The notes under the pieces are model-generated. The model did no database searches. It saw only the letters and a list, made by a program, of their open reading frames with translations, and was not told where the DNA came from. Source: an uncultured Prevotella sp. (GTDB lineage Bacteria > Bacteroidota > Bacteroidia > Bacteroidales > Bacteroidaceae). Taken from it: a stretch of DNA of 64,000 nucleotides. Numbering within the stretch: position 1 is the first letter of the stretch; the number at the start of each line of letters is the position of its first letter. Location of the stretch: the NCBI GenBank assembly GCA_905233425.1, contig CAJOEC010000053.1, positions 27,681 through 91,680 of the forward strand, read 5' to 3'. Shown here in pieces: positions 33,489-43,249 of the stretch. Made by a program: the position numbers and the translations under genes.

Positions 33489-34310
33489 ATGCGCTTTTTC
33501 ATTACTCTCAGCTACGACGGCACACGCTTCCACGGATGGCAGGTGCAGCCCAACGGAATATCTGTGCAGGGCGAGCTACAGCGGGCACTGTCGCTCATAC
33601 TGCGCAAGGACATCCAGGTGACGGGGGCCGGACGTACTGACACTGGTGTCCACGCTCGCATGATGGTGGCACATTTCGACCTGCCCGATGCAACTGCATC
33701 CTCAGGCGGGGCGACACTTGCGATTGCCAAAGCCTGCGCGCAAATGCCAAGCCTTACCGACCTTGCCTACAAGTTGAACCGCTTGCTGCCCTGCGACATC
33801 GCAATACAGAAGATTGAGCATGTTTCCGACAACATGCATGCCCGCTTCTCAGCCACGTCGCGCACATACCGTTATTTCGTGCACACCGGCAAGTCGCCAT
33901 TCTTGCGCCACTATTCATGGCAGACACACTACGCTCTCGACTTCCAGCTGATGAACGAGGCAGCGGCAATGCTGTTGGAATATGAAGATTTCGGGGCTTT
34001 CTGCAAGAGCCATGCCGACGTGAAGACAACGCTCTGCCATGTCACCCATGCCCAGTGGCACCGTGTCGGGGACAGCAAATCCCAGACGACGGATAGCCCC
34101 CCACCGGCAAGCGATGAATGGTATTTCGAGATTACCGCCAACCGTTTCCTCCGCAACATGGTGCGCGCAGTCGTGGGCACCCTTGTCGACGTTGGCCGCC
34201 ACCGCCTCACCACCGACGATTTCCGCCGGGTGATAGAAGGCAGAAAAAGAACAGACGCTGGCGAGTCGATGCCCGCCAACGCCCTGTTCTTGGAAAATAT
34301 CACATATTAA
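33489..34310 (+). CDS. truA: tRNA pseudouridine synthase A
   Basis: A 273-aa enzyme. It opens RFFITLSYDGTRFHGWQVQP. The catalytic Asp is in GAGRTDTGVHARMMVAHFD, followed later by YRYFVHTGKSPFLRHYSW and the C-terminal ITANRFLRNMVRAVVGTLVD. It converts uridines 38-40 of the anticodon arm to pseudouridine. A short extra loop (GDSKSQTTDSPPPASDE) is not typical of the family. Its last 4 bp overlap the 3' end of tex on the other strand. Confidence 0.95.
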   Translation: MRFFITLSYDGTRFHGWQVQPNGISVQGELQRALSLILRKDIQVTGAGRTDTGVHARMMVAHFDLPDATASSGGATLAIAKACAQMPSLTDLAYKLNRLLPCDIAIQKIEHVSDNMHARFSATSRTYRYFVHTGKSPFLRHYSWQTHYALDFQLMNEAAAMLLEYEDFGAFCKSHADVKTTLCHVTHAQWHRVGDSKSQTTDSPPPASDEWYFEITANRFLRNMVRAVVGTLVDVGRHRLTTDDFRRVIEGRKRTDAGESMPANALFLENITY

Positions 34311-36526
34311 GCCTGCACGTCTTTCATAGACAACGATATGCGGTGACGCCGCATGTCCACCTCTATCACTTTCACCACGACATGCTGGTGCAGTTTCACC
34401 ACGTCTGTCGGGTGGGCGATGCGCCTGTTGGCCATCTGTGAAATGTGCACCAGTCCGTCCTGATGGACACCAATGTCTACGAATGCTCCGAAATTGGTGA
34501 TGTTTGTCACTATTCCAGGCAGCACCATCCCCTCGTTCAAATCCTCCACGGCATGCACGCGGCTGTCGAAGCTGAACTCCTCGAGCGGCTCACGGGGGTC
34601 ACGGCCAGGTTTCTCCAGTTCTTTCATTATGTCCTGAAGAGTGGGCAGCCCCACGGTGTCAGTGGTGTACCTCTTGAGGTCGATGCCTGTGCGACGCTTG
34701 GAAGCATCGCCTCCCACGCCTATCAGGTCGGCCACTGTGCATTTCTGGTCACGGGCCATCTGTTCCACTATTGCGTAAGACTCAGGGTGCACAGCACTGT
34801 TATCCAACGGATTACGTGCACCTGGTATGCGCAGGAATCCCGCGCACTGCTCGTAAGCCGACGGCCCCAGGCGCGGGACTTTCTTCAGTTGTGCGCGACT
34901 GCTGAAGGGGCCGTTGGCACGGCGGTAGTCCACGATGTTCTTTGCAAGTGCCGGTCCCAGTCCGCTGACATACTGCAGCAGATGGGTGGAGGCAGTGTTG
35001 AGGTTCACGCCGACCAGGTTCACGCAGCTCTCCACGGTCTGGTCCAACTGGTGCTTCAGCTTCGTCTGGTCCACGTCGTGCTGGTACTGTCCCACGCCGA
35101 TGCTCTTGGGGTCGATTTTCACCAGTTCGGCAAGTGGATCCATCAGTCGGCGCCCTATTGAGACGGCACCACGTACGGTGACATCCTCGTCGGGGAACTC
35201 GTCACGCGCCACCTTCGAGGCTGAATATACCGAGGCACCGTCCTCGCTGACGACGAAGAGCTGTGGGCTGGCACTGGGGGCTGTTCCTACCGCAGCTGGC
35301 TTCTGCTTATTGCCGCTGAAATCCGCCCCTACCGTGGTACGTAGGCAGTCCTCGACAAACTGGCGCGTCTCGCGGCTTGCCGTACCGTTGCCAATGGCAA
35401 TGGCCTCAATGTTGTAGTCGGCAATCATCTGCTGAAGGTGTATGTTGGCCTGCATACGCTTGTTCACAGGCGGGTGTGGGAAGATAGCCTCGTGGTGGAG
35501 CAGGTTTCCCTGCTGGTCCAGACACACCACCTTACAGCCAGTGCGGAAACCGGGGTCTATGCCCATGACGCGCTTCTGCCCCAGAGGAGCACCGAGCAGC
35601 AGCTGCCGCAGGTTCTCGGCAAACACGTTGATAGCCTCCTCGTCGGCATCCTGCTTGCTAAGACTGGCAAACTCCGTCTCTATCGACGGTTTGAGCAACC
35701 GCTTGTATCCGTCTTCCACGGCTTCAGCCACAAGTTTTCCGCACGGTGTGTTACCATAGACATTATGGCTTTTCAACCGCTCAATGCACTCCTCATCGTC
35801 GACGGGATCGATGCTCAGTCGCAGTATGCCCTCGCTCTCGCCACGGCGCATTGCCAACAGACGATGACTGGAGCAGCGGCGCAGCGGCTCGCTCCAGTCA
35901 AAGTAGTCACTGTATTTTGCAGCCTCGTCGCTGTCGGCCTTGGCCTTCACCACCTTCGAGCTGATGATGGCCGTGCGGCGGTAGATGCCGCGCAGCAGCT
36001 GTCGTGAGCGCTCGTCTTCGCTGACATTCTCGGCAATGATGTCCTGCGCCCCTTTCAGTGCAGCGGCCGTGTCGGCAACATCACCCTTGACGAAAGGCTC
36101 CGCAGCACGTTCAGGGTCGCGCTCGCGCTGCATCAACAATATTGTGGCCAGCGGTTCCAGTCCCTGCTCGCGGGCTATCTGTGCCCGTGTGCGGCGACGT
36201 GGCTTGAATGGGAGATAGATGTCCTCCAGCACGTTGCTGTCCCAGCATTCGTCGATGCGGCGTTGCAGTTCCGGTGTCATCTTGTCCTGCTCAGTGATGG
36301 CCTTCACTATCGTCTCTTTGCGCTTCGCTATGTCATGCAGGCGCTGGCTCTCCTCGCTTATGGCAGCTATCTGCACCTCGTCGAGGCCGCCGGTGCGCTC
36401 TTTGCGGTAGCGTGAAATGAACGGGATGGTACAGCCCTCGTCGAGCAGTGTCAGCGTGTTGGCCACTGCCTCAAGCTGAAGGCCGAGGCTCTTGGCAATA
36501 AGTGTTGCAAAAATATTATTCTCCAT
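34307..36526 (-). CDS. tex: Tex-family transcription/RNA-binding protein
   Basis: A 739-aa protein with the full Tex layout. The helical N-domain includes FISRYRKERTGGLDEVQIAA. The YqgF-like fold follows (MGIDPGFRTGCKVVCLDQQG), then helix-hairpin-helix motifs (LLQYVSGLGPALAKNIVDYR, LKKVPRLGPSAYEQCAGFLR), and finally an S1 RNA-binding domain (VTNITNFGAFVDIGVHQDGL). Tex binds nucleic acids and affects transcription and stress tolerance; the exact activity is debated. It is a single-gene unit converging on truA. Confidence 0.95.
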   Translation of the reverse strand: MENNIFATLIAKSLGLQLEAVANTLTLLDEGCTIPFISRYRKERTGGLDEVQIAAISEESQRLHDIAKRKETIVKAITEQDKMTPELQRRIDECWDSNVLEDIYLPFKPRRRTRAQIAREQGLEPLATILLMQRERDPERAAEPFVKGDVADTAAALKGAQDIIAENVSEDERSRQLLRGIYRRTAIISSKVVKAKADSDEAAKYSDYFDWSEPLRRCSSHRLLAMRRGESEGILRLSIDPVDDEECIERLKSHNVYGNTPCGKLVAEAVEDGYKRLLKPSIETEFASLSKQDADEEAINVFAENLRQLLLGAPLGQKRVMGIDPGFRTGCKVVCLDQQGNLLHHEAIFPHPPVNKRMQANIHLQQMIADYNIEAIAIGNGTASRETRQFVEDCLRTTVGADFSGNKQKPAAVGTAPSASPQLFVVSEDGASVYSASKVARDEFPDEDVTVRGAVSIGRRLMDPLAELVKIDPKSIGVGQYQHDVDQTKLKHQLDQTVESCVNLVGVNLNTASTHLLQYVSGLGPALAKNIVDYRRANGPFSSRAQLKKVPRLGPSAYEQCAGFLRIPGARNPLDNSAVHPESYAIVEQMARDQKCTVADLIGVGGDASKRRTGIDLKRYTTDTVGLPTLQDIMKELEKPGRDPREPLEEFSFDSRVHAVEDLNEGMVLPGIVTNITNFGAFVDIGVHQDGLVHISQMANRRIAHPTDVVKLHQHVVVKVIEVDMRRHRISLSMKDVQA

Positions 36527-36539
36527 TTCTTACTATTAA

Positions 36540-36765
36540 TTACTATTTTCAAGTTCCGCAAGTTCTATTTTACCACAGATTACGCAGATTGCACAGATTT
36601 TTGCAGTTCATAGTTGTTGCTATTTCACAGATTTCGTCTTAATTTCGCAGATTAGCTGCGCCGCATGGAATCTGTGTAATCCAAATAGAACCGCGGCTTG
36701 GCCGCTGAAATCTGTGTAATCTGTGCAATCTGTGGTCGTTTTCATACTTGCGGAAGTTGAATTAC
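36540..36765. repeat. Long inverted repeat of CACAGATT units
   Basis: ACCACAGATTACGCAGATTG at 36572 faces its near complement ending at 36736. Flanking copies of CAAGTTCCGCAAGT/ACTTGCGGAAGTTG extend the arms to about 80 bp. Inside are further CAGATT/AATCTG units and CCGCGGC...GCCGC. No ORF of note is present. It lies between tex and clpB, so both are read away from or across it. Confidence 0.75.
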
Positions 36766-36832
36766 TATTTTGTATTTGCAGCCCTTCTATCTAACCGTCA
36801 GGTTCCGACTTGCCGAAGGGTCGGCTCGGCCT

Positions 36833-39394
36833 CTACTCTTTCTGGTTGCGGAATACGAGACCGTCGCCGAAAGAGTCCACGACGATGGGCTGTCCATTCT
36901 GCACCTCCCCAGCCAGCAACCGGCGTGACAGTTCGTTGAGCAGATGCTGCTGTATGGCCCGCTTCACGGGACGTGCTCCGAAGTCGGGGTCGTAGCCAGC
37001 CTCAGCCAGCCATGCTATGGCGTGTGGCGTCACCTCAAGGCTGAAGCCCTGCGGCTGCAGCATCTTCTGCACACGGTCGAGCTGCAGGCGCACCACCTGG
37101 GCAATCTCTTCTTTCGAGAGCTGCTGGAAAGTGATGATCTCGTCGATACGGTTGAGGAACTCAGGCCTCATAGTCCTTCGCAGCTGCTCCATGGTGGCGT
37201 TTGAGGTCATAATGATTATTGTGTTCTTGAAGTCAGCCGTGCGTCCCTTGTTGTCGGTGAGCCGTCCGTCGTCGAGCACCTGCAGCAGAATGTTGAACAC
37301 GTCGGGGTGGGCTTTCTCAATCTCGTCGAAGAGCACCACACTGTACGGCTTGCGCCTTACCGCCTCCGTGAGCTGTCCGCCCTCGTCGTAGCCCACGTAT
37401 CCCGGAGGTGCTCCGATGAGTCGGCTGACGGTGTGTTTCTCCTGGTATTCCGACATGTCTATTCGTGTCATCATCGTCTCGTCGTTGAAGAGATACTCGG
37501 CCAGAGCCTTTGCCAGCTCTGTCTTGCCTACGCCCGTTGTTCCCATGAAGATGAACGAGGCGATGGGTTTCTTAGGATCCTGCAGTCCGGCTCTACTGCG
37601 GCGCACGGCATCGCTGACGGCGCGGATGGCCTCGTCCTGGCCGATGACGCGCTTGTGCAGCTCCTCTTCGAGGTGCAGCAGTTTCTCGCGCTCGCTCTGC
37701 ATCATGCGGCTCACGGGAATCCCCGTCCATCGTGAGACTACCTCGGCGATGTCGTCGGCAGTCACCTCTTCGCGGACGAGGCGGCTGGCTCCGGCAGGAG
37801 AACCGCCAGACGCGGGCGTTCCCTCCAACTGCTGGTGTATGCGGGCGATGTCGTCCTCCAGTGCTTTCAGCTTCGAGTAGCGTATCTCGGCAACACGGGC
37901 ATAGTCACCCTCACGCTCGGCCCGCTCGGCCTCCAAGCGCAGTTTCTCCATCTCCTGCTTGTCCTGCTGTATCTTGTTTATGAGCTGCCGCTCGCCCTCC
38001 CACTTGGCGCGGAAGTCGCGCTCTTGGTCGCGCAGTTCGGCAATCTCCTTGTCGAGGGCGGCGAGCTTTGTGGGGCCACCGGGGCCGCTGGGGCTACTGG
38101 GCGTTTCGCGGCGGATGCTCTCACGCTCAATTTCCAGCTGGGTGAGGCGGCGCACTATCTCATCGAGCTCCTCAGGCACGCTGTCGCGCTCCATACGTAG
38201 CTTTGCTGCGGCTTCGTCCATGAGGTCGATGGCCTTGTCGGGAAGGAAGCGCTCGGTGATATATCGCTCGGAGAGTTGCACGGCGGCAATACAGGCGTCG
38301 TCCTGAATACGCACCTTATGGTGGTTCTCGTAGCGTTCCTTCAGTCCACGCAGAATGCTGATGGCTGAAAGCTCGTCGGGTTCGTCGACCATGACGGTCT
38401 GGAAACGGCGTTCCAAAGCCTTGTCCTTCTCGAAATACTTCTGGTATTCGTTAAGTGTGGTGGCACCGATGCTGCGCAGTTCGCCACGTGCCAGTGCGGG
38501 CTTGAGGATGTTGGCGGCATCCATGGCACCCTCACTCTTTCCGGCTCCCACAAGTGTGTGTATCTCGTCGATGAAGAGGATGATGCGTCCGTCAGAGCTT
38601 GTTACCTCGTTGACGACGCTCTTCAGTCGCTCCTCAAACTCGCCCTTGTATTTTGCGCCGGCAATGAGTGCGCCCATGTCCAATGAGAAGAGCTGCTTGT
38701 CCTTGAGGTTTTCGGGCACGTCGCCACGCATGATGCGCTGTGCCAGTCCTTCCACGATGGCCGTCTTTCCCGTACCCGGCTCACCGATGAGCACAGGGTT
38801 GTTCTTCGTGCGTCGTGAGAGTATCTGTAGCACACGGCGTATCTCGTCGTCGCGACCGATGACGGGGTCGAGTTTGCCCTGACGGGCCAGGTCTACGAGG
38901 TTCTTGGCGTATTTCTCAAGGCTCTGGTAGTTGTCGTCGGCGCTCTGGCTCTGCACACGCTGTCCGCGCCGCAGTTCAAGTATGGCCTGGCGCATGTCCT
39001 TCTCTGTTGCCCCGGCATCCTTTAGCATACGGCTGACAGTGGTATTGACCACGAGGAGTGCCAGCAGCATAGGCTCTACCGAGACATATTCGTCGCCCAT
39101 CTCCTTCGACAGATCCTCGGCCTTGCGCAAAATCTTCTGGCTGTCGTTGCTGAAATACGGTTCTCCGCCCTGCACACGTGCCAGATGCTGTATCTCCTGC
39201 TGGCAGATAGTGTCAATCTGACGGGGATTTATTCCCAATTTCTGGAAGATGAACATCGTGACGTCCTGTGCCTTCGAAAGCATGGCTTTCATCAGGTGGA
39301 CTGGTTCTATGGACTGCTGTCCGTTCTGTTGCGCCAGTTCGACGGCATTCTGAACCGTCTCCTGCGCTTTGATGGTGAATTTTTCAAGTGTCAT
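36833..39394 (-). CDS. clpB: ClpB disaggregase
   Basis: An 853-aa AAA+ chaperone. The N-domain starts [23 protein letters not shown]1 has Walker [14 protein letters not shown] and Walker [16 protein letters not shown]. The coiled-coil middle domain runs about 410-530. NBD2 has Walker [15 protein letters not shown] and ends with [12 protein letters not shown]. With DnaK it pulls proteins out of aggregates. The start of the middle domain holds an unusual Pro/Gly/Ser insert ([15 protein letters not shown]) and its end another ([13 protein letters not shown]), which may loosen hinges. No CIRCE-like operator is obvious upstream. Confidence 0.96.
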   Translation of the reverse strand: MTLEKFTIKAQETVQNAVELAQQNGQQSIEPVHLMKAMLSKAQDVTMFIFQKLGINPRQIDTICQQEIQHLARVQGGEPYFSNDSQKILRKAEDLSKEMGDEYVSVEPMLLALLVVNTTVSRMLKDAGATEKDMRQAILELRRGQRVQSQSADDNYQSLEKYAKNLVDLARQGKLDPVIGRDDEIRRVLQILSRRTKNNPVLIGEPGTGKTAIVEGLAQRIMRGDVPENLKDKQLFSLDMGALIAGAKYKGEFEERLKSVVNEVTSSDGRIILFIDEIHTLVGAGKSEGAMDAANILKPALARGELRSIGATTLNEYQKYFEKDKALERRFQTVMVDEPDELSAISILRGLKERYENHHKVRIQDDACIAAVQLSERYITERFLPDKAIDLMDEAAAKLRMERDSVPEELDEIVRRLTQLEIERESIRRETPSSPSGPGGPTKLAALDKEIAELRDQERDFRAKWEGERQLINKIQQDKQEMEKLRLEAERAEREGDYARVAEIRYSKLKALEDDIARIHQQLEGTPASGGSPAGASRLVREEVTADDIAEVVSRWTGIPVSRMMQSEREKLLHLEEELHKRVIGQDEAIRAVSDAVRRSRAGLQDPKKPIASFIFMGTTGVGKTELAKALAEYLFNDETMMTRIDMSEYQEKHTVSRLIGAPPGYVGYDEGGQLTEAVRRKPYSVVLFDEIEKAHPDVFNILLQVLDDGRLTDNKGRTADFKNTIIIMTSNATMEQLRRTMRPEFLNRIDEIITFQQLSKEEIAQVVRLQLDRVQKMLQPQGFSLEVTPHAIAWLAEAGYDPDFGARPVKRAIQQHLLNELSRRLLAGEVQNGQPIVVDSFGDGLVFRNQKE

Positions 39395-39593
39395 GGTAAT
39401 AGTCTCCTTTCTTTAAGTGATGAATGATGAATGATGAGTGATGAGTGTTATTATCACCAACTCTCACTCAAAAGGTATGCCGTAAACTCTGCGGGCGACA
39501 GGATGGCGGGCACACGTGCCAAAATGACAGCTCACTATTGCCAGACAGCACGAGTCCGGGCATACGTTTCACGATGTGAAAGTTATTGAAAAA

Positions 39594-39625
39594 TTTGTCA
39601 GTGTCGATTATTATGTGTACTTTTG
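39594..39625 (+). promoter_or_regulatory. Promoter of nrnA
   Basis: There is TTTG, 20 bases, then TACTTTTG. The ORF-track start at 39623 overlaps this box, so translation must begin downstream, at 39659. Confidence 0.8.
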
Positions 39626-39658
39626 CAGTCTGAAAAGTATAACCTTCAAACCGAACCA

Positions 39659-40699
39659 ATGCTGAAAAACATCATCACCGACAAGCAGCGGCAGCTGCTC
39701 GAAGAGACCATAAAAACCAGCGACACCATTGTATGCCTCTGCCACCAGAACCCCGACGGCGACGCCCTGGGGTCATGCCTTGCATGGGCTGACGTGCTCC
39801 GCACAGTCTATAACAAGGAAGCGCAGATAATGGTGCCCGACCAGTACCCCGACTACCTGCAGTGGCTGCCCAACAGCGAAAAGATAATACGCTACGACAA
39901 GCACCGCGAGGGCTGCGACTGGACTCTGGCGCATGCCGACCTCATCTTCTGCCTCGACTTCAACACAGCCAAGCGCACCGCCGACATGGAGACGGCCCTT
40001 TGCGCCTCACCTGCGAAGAAAGTCCTCATTGACCACCACCTCGACCCCGACGTTGAGACGCTTGTCACCATCTCGCGCCCACAGGCCAGCAGCACGTGCG
40101 AGCTGGTGTTCCGGATAGTGTGGCAGCTTGGGTGCCTCGACCAGCTGCGGCGCACATTCGCCGTGCCCGTCTACTGCGGCATGATGACCGACACCGGCGG
40201 TTTCACCTATAACTCCAGCGACCCTGAGATATTCTTCATCATTTCGCAACTGCTGACAAAGCACATCAACAAAGACAAGATCTACCGCAACGTCTACCAT
40301 AACTTCTCGGAGAACCGCCTACGGCTGATGGGCTTCGTGATGTACCAGCGCCTTGTCATCGACAGCCGCCGTCACGCCAGCTATTTCACCCTCTCACGCG
40401 ACGACCTCCGCCGTTTCCATTTCGTCAAGGGCGACGCCGAGGGCCTGGTGAACATGCCGTTGCAGATAAAAGGCCACCGGCTGAGCATATCACTGCGCGA
40501 GGACACTGAGAAGGACAACCTTATATGGGTGAGCCTTCGCAGCGTCGACCAGTTCCCATGCAACGAGGTCGCATCGCAGTTCTTCGGCGGCGGAGGCCAC
40601 CTTAACGCCGCCGGCGGAAAAGTGCTCGGCACCCTGGCCGAGGCAGTGGAGGTGACAAAAAAAGCCATCGAGGCGTTCAAGGACAAACTTGTCGGATAG
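39659..40699 (+). CDS. nrnA: DHH-family bifunctional oligoribonuclease/PAP phosphatase
   Basis: A 346-aa protein from the ATG at 39659. The DHH domain shows CHQNPDGDALGSCLAW, LIFCLDFNTAKR, VLIDHHLDPD and GMMTDTGGFTY; these Asp/His residues bind two metal ions. The DHHA1 domain ends with FFGGGGHLNAAGG. NrnA-type enzymes degrade nanoRNA and can dephosphorylate pAp. The match to the family is good end to end. The assignment to nrnA over other DHH/DHHA1 phosphoesterases rests on the two-domain layout and length. Confidence 0.88.
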   Translation: MLKNIITDKQRQLLEETIKTSDTIVCLCHQNPDGDALGSCLAWADVLRTVYNKEAQIMVPDQYPDYLQWLPNSEKIIRYDKHREGCDWTLAHADLIFCLDFNTAKRTADMETALCASPAKKVLIDHHLDPDVETLVTISRPQASSTCELVFRIVWQLGCLDQLRRTFAVPVYCGMMTDTGGFTYNSSDPEIFFIISQLLTKHINKDKIYRNVYHNFSENRLRLMGFVMYQRLVIDSRRHASYFTLSRDDLRRFHFVKGDAEGLVNMPLQIKGHRLSISLREDTEKDNLIWVSLRSVDQFPCNEVASQFFGGGGHLNAAGGKVLGTLAEAVEVTKKAIEAFKDKLVG

Positions 40700-40730
40700 A
40701 CAGCCACAACGAATCATACAATAATAATGA

Positions 40731-40770
40731 AACCGCAAAACACCTTTGGATGTCTTGCGGTTCCTTTTTC
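40731..40770 (+). terminator. Terminator of nrnA
   Basis: AACCGCAA pairs with TTGCGGTT around a 16-base loop, followed by CCTTTTTC. It sits between nrnA and the opposing tRNA gene. Confidence 0.8.
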
Positions 40771-40774
40771 TTTG

Positions 40775-40848
40775 AGCCTCTTGTCGGATTCGAACCAACG
40801 ACCCCGAGATTACAAATCACGTGCTCTGGCCAACTGAGCTAAAGAGGC
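40775..40848 (-). tRNA. tRNA-Thr (anticodon TGT)
   Basis: The minus strand folds as a tRNA. The acceptor is GCCTCTT/AAGAGGC, the D arm GCTC...GAGC, the anticodon loop TTTGTAA with TGT, and the T arm GTTGG TTCGAAT CCGAC. The anticodon stem has one T-T mismatch. The discriminator is U and CCA is not fully encoded. Confidence 0.92.
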
Positions 40849-40931
40849 GGGTGGGCAAGCGGTCTGCATCGCGATTCCCCGGGAGCTGGCCGTACAGGAC
40901 TTGCCCGTATGCCTTTTTTCAAAAGCGGGTG

Positions 40932-40960
40932 CAAAGGTACAACATTATTCCGAAACAAAC
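40932..40960 (-). promoter_or_regulatory. Promoter of tRNA-Thr
   Basis: On the minus strand TACCTTTG (40932-40939) is preceded by TTTG at a 16-bp distance, slightly shorter than usual. Confidence 0.55.
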
Positions 40961-41110
40961 GCCCTCATTCTATATAAAAAATGTTAAAGTGGCGCATGAA
41001 AAATCCTTACGCCAGTTTCTCCTGTACCACGAAGAACGTCTCTTAGTACCCTTTTTGAATGAATAAGCATAAAAAAGGTTAGCATTTTTGGCTGGTTGGC
41101 CAAAAATGCG

Positions 41111-41118
41111 TAATTTTG
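41111..41118 (+). promoter_or_regulatory. -7 box for the DUF4199/glycosyltransferase pair
   Basis: TAATTTTG lies 17 bp before the ATG at 41136. The longer ORF start at 41088 is upstream of the box and cannot be used. Confidence 0.65.
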
Positions 41119-41135
41119 CATCGCAAAAAGCAAAT

Positions 41136-41663
41136 ATGACAGCACCAGAATACATCCAGCTGAAAGCCTTCGCCCGTATTGACGGAGCACGGCTGTTCTT
41201 ATTGTGGACAGCCGCTTTCGCCCTCTACATAATTGGCCTCACCTCGCCATTATATGGTATTGCGGCATTATTCCTTATAGTGACCACACCATTTTTCGTG
41301 GGCAGCCGACTGCGCCATTTCCGCGATGACAGCCTTGAGGGCAGCATATCGTTCCTTCGCGGGTGGGCATACACCATATATGTCTTCTTCTACGGAAGTC
41401 TGCTTTTCGCCCTGGCCCAATGGGCCTATTTCACATTCATGGACCAGGGCTATCTGCTGTCCACCATAACGAAAGCCATCAACTCCCCTGAGACAACCGA
41501 GACGCTGCGGCAGATGGGGATGACAGAGGCGCTAAGCGAGAGCCTTGCCACGCTGGGGGAGATGAGACCCATAGACCTGTCGCTGAACATGCTCACGACA
41601 AACATCCTTATAGGAATATTCTTAGGACTGCCCATAGCGGCGGTGCTGCAAAAGCAACGATAA
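41136..41663 (+). CDS. DUF4199 membrane protein
   Basis: A 175-aa protein with four hydrophobic segments (LFLLWTAAFALYIIGL; IAALFLIVTTPFFV; GWAYTIYVFFYGSLLFALA; NILIGIFLGLPIAAVL) and a conserved-looking loop FRDDSLEGSISFLRGW. This fits DUF4199, a Bacteroidetes family that often lies directly before a dolichol-phosphate-mannose-type glycosyltransferase, exactly as here (stop and start share one base). A helper or scaffold for that enzyme is likely but unproven. Confidence 0.82.
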   Translation: MTAPEYIQLKAFARIDGARLFLLWTAAFALYIIGLTSPLYGIAALFLIVTTPFFVGSRLRHFRDDSLEGSISFLRGWAYTIYVFFYGSLLFALAQWAYFTFMDQGYLLSTITKAINSPETTETLRQMGMTEALSESLATLGEMRPIDLSLNMLTTNILIGIFLGLPIAAVLQKQR

Positions 41664-42598
41664 TGGATATATCAGTAGTAATACCTCTTTATAATGAGGA
41701 AGAGTCTATCACTGAACTTTTCAGTTGGATAGAACGTGTTATGGACGAGAACCATTTCACATACGAGGTGATCTTCATCAGCGACGGCTCTACCGACCGC
41801 TCGTGGGACATCATCGAAGAACTGCACCAGAAGTCTGACCACGTGAGGGGCATCAAGTTCCGTCGCAACTACGGCAAGAGTCCCGCCCTCTACTGCGGTT
41901 TCGCCGAGGCACAGGGCGACGTGGTCATCACCATGGATGCCGACCTGCAGGACTCGCCCGACGAGATTCCCGAACTGTACCGCATGATAAAGGAGGAGAA
42001 GTACGACCTTGTGTCGGGCTACAAGCAGAAGCGCTACGACCCACTGTCGAAGACGCTGCCCACGAAGCTCTTCAACGCCACGGCACGCAAGGTGAGCGGC
42101 ATCGACAACCTCCACGACTTCAACTGCGGACTGAAGGCCTACCGACGCGACGTGGTGAAGAACATCGAGGTCTACGGCGAGATGCACCGCTACATTCCCT
42201 ATCTGGCCAAGCAGGCCGGCTTCAACAAGATTGGCGAGAAGGTGGTGCAGCACCAGGCACGCAAATACGGCGAGTCGAAGTTCATGGGCTGGAACCGTTT
42301 CGTCAACGGCTACCTCGACCTGCTCACGCTGTGGTTCCTCTCCACCTTCGGCAAGAAGCCCATGCACGTGTTCGGCTTCCTCGGCTCGCTGATGTTCTTC
42401 ATCGGATTCCTTGCCACACTTATCCTGGCCATTGGCAAACTGTTCGGTCTGCTGTGGATAACCGACTCCCCCTATTTCTACCTCGCCCTTACGACGATGG
42501 TTATAGGCACACAGTTCTTCCTCACCGGATTCTTAGGCGACCTCATAAGCCGCTCGTCACAAAACCGTAACGACTACCAAGTAGAACAAACATTGTAA
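41663..42598 (+). CDS. Family 2 glycosyltransferase, membrane-anchored
   Basis: A 311-aa GT-A enzyme. It opens DISVVIPLYNEEESITELFS, the metal-binding motif is TMDADLQDSPDEIPELY, and the acceptor region has NCGLKAYRRDV. The C-terminus has two membrane helices (HVFGFLGSLMFFIGFLATLI; FYLALTTMVIGTQFFLTGF). It resembles DPM1/ArnC/GtrB proteins, which move a sugar from a nucleotide donor to a polyprenyl phosphate. The donor sugar cannot be told. It is translationally coupled to the DUF4199 gene. Confidence 0.92.
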   Translation: MDISVVIPLYNEEESITELFSWIERVMDENHFTYEVIFISDGSTDRSWDIIEELHQKSDHVRGIKFRRNYGKSPALYCGFAEAQGDVVITMDADLQDSPDEIPELYRMIKEEKYDLVSGYKQKRYDPLSKTLPTKLFNATARKVSGIDNLHDFNCGLKAYRRDVVKNIEVYGEMHRYIPYLAKQAGFNKIGEKVVQHQARKYGESKFMGWNRFVNGYLDLLTLWFLSTFGKKPMHVFGFLGSLMFFIGFLATLILAIGKLFGLLWITDSPYFYLALTTMVIGTQFFLTGFLGDLISRSSQNRNDYQVEQTL

Positions 42599-42656
42599 CA
42601 ACGAATTTGACGAATTAAACGAATTGTTTTCTACAACGAATTTGACGGATTACACG
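42597..42656. repeat. Direct repeat CAACGAATTTGACG
   Basis: ACAACGAATTTGACG(A/G)ATTA occurs twice in 60 bp, with further GAATT units between. It is related to the CGAATT-rich inverted repeat at 44985. Confidence 0.7.
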
Positions 42657-42658
42657 AG

Positions 42659-43195
42659 ATGAGAGGTTTACTACTATCAAGCATATTATTCTTGTTCGCC
42701 TGTTCAAGCATCGACTGTCCGGTGCAGAACACCGTGGCCGTTTACTATGGCGTGAAGAACTATGACGCTGGGGGCGAGCTGAAGACTGACACTCTGAAGG
42801 ACACGCTGTGGGTGTGGACACGCCGCATCGACGGCAAGGACACGCTGCTGAACAGTCTGGTTGGAAAAACAGCCTTCGCCCTGCCCGTAAGCTACCAGAA
42901 CCCCGAAGACACACTGATCTTCTTCATCGCCGACACATTCTCCGTATGGACGCTCGACACGGTGTGGCTGAAGAAGGACGACATACCGCATTTCGAGTCG
43001 GTGGACTGTCCGGCTAATTATTTCCACAATCTGACAGCCGTGCGCAGCACACATAACGGCATAGACACCATAATACTTCACACCCCATCGGTGACCTACG
43101 ACGAAAGTGTCACCAACCTCAACATCATATTCAAGCCACGCCAACAAGTGGAAAGTGAAGAGGACCAACAAGTGGAAAGTGAAGAGAACCAATAA
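42659..43195 (+). CDS. DUF6452-type lipoprotein
   Basis: A 178-aa protein with a lipid signal (LLLSSILFLFACSSIDCP, Cys near 15) and a beta-rich body (NTVAVYYGVKNYDAGGELK), typical of small Bacteroidales envelope proteins of the DUF6452 group. The next gene is a DUF6048-type protein, the usual partner of this family. The last 14 residues are QQVESEED-QQVESEEN, encoded by a tandem repeat that also runs past the stop, so the natural C-terminus was probably shorter. Function unknown. Confidence 0.72.
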   Translation: MRGLLLSSILFLFACSSIDCPVQNTVAVYYGVKNYDAGGELKTDTLKDTLWVWTRRIDGKDTLLNSLVGKTAFALPVSYQNPEDTLIFFIADTFSVWTLDTVWLKKDDIPHFESVDCPANYFHNLTAVRSTHNGIDTIILHTPSVTYDESVTNLNIIFKPRQQVESEEDQQVESEENQ

Positions 43196-43249
43196 GTGGA
43201 AAGTGAAGAGTGAAAAGTGAAAAATCTGCTACCGCAGTAAGGGTTAAGT

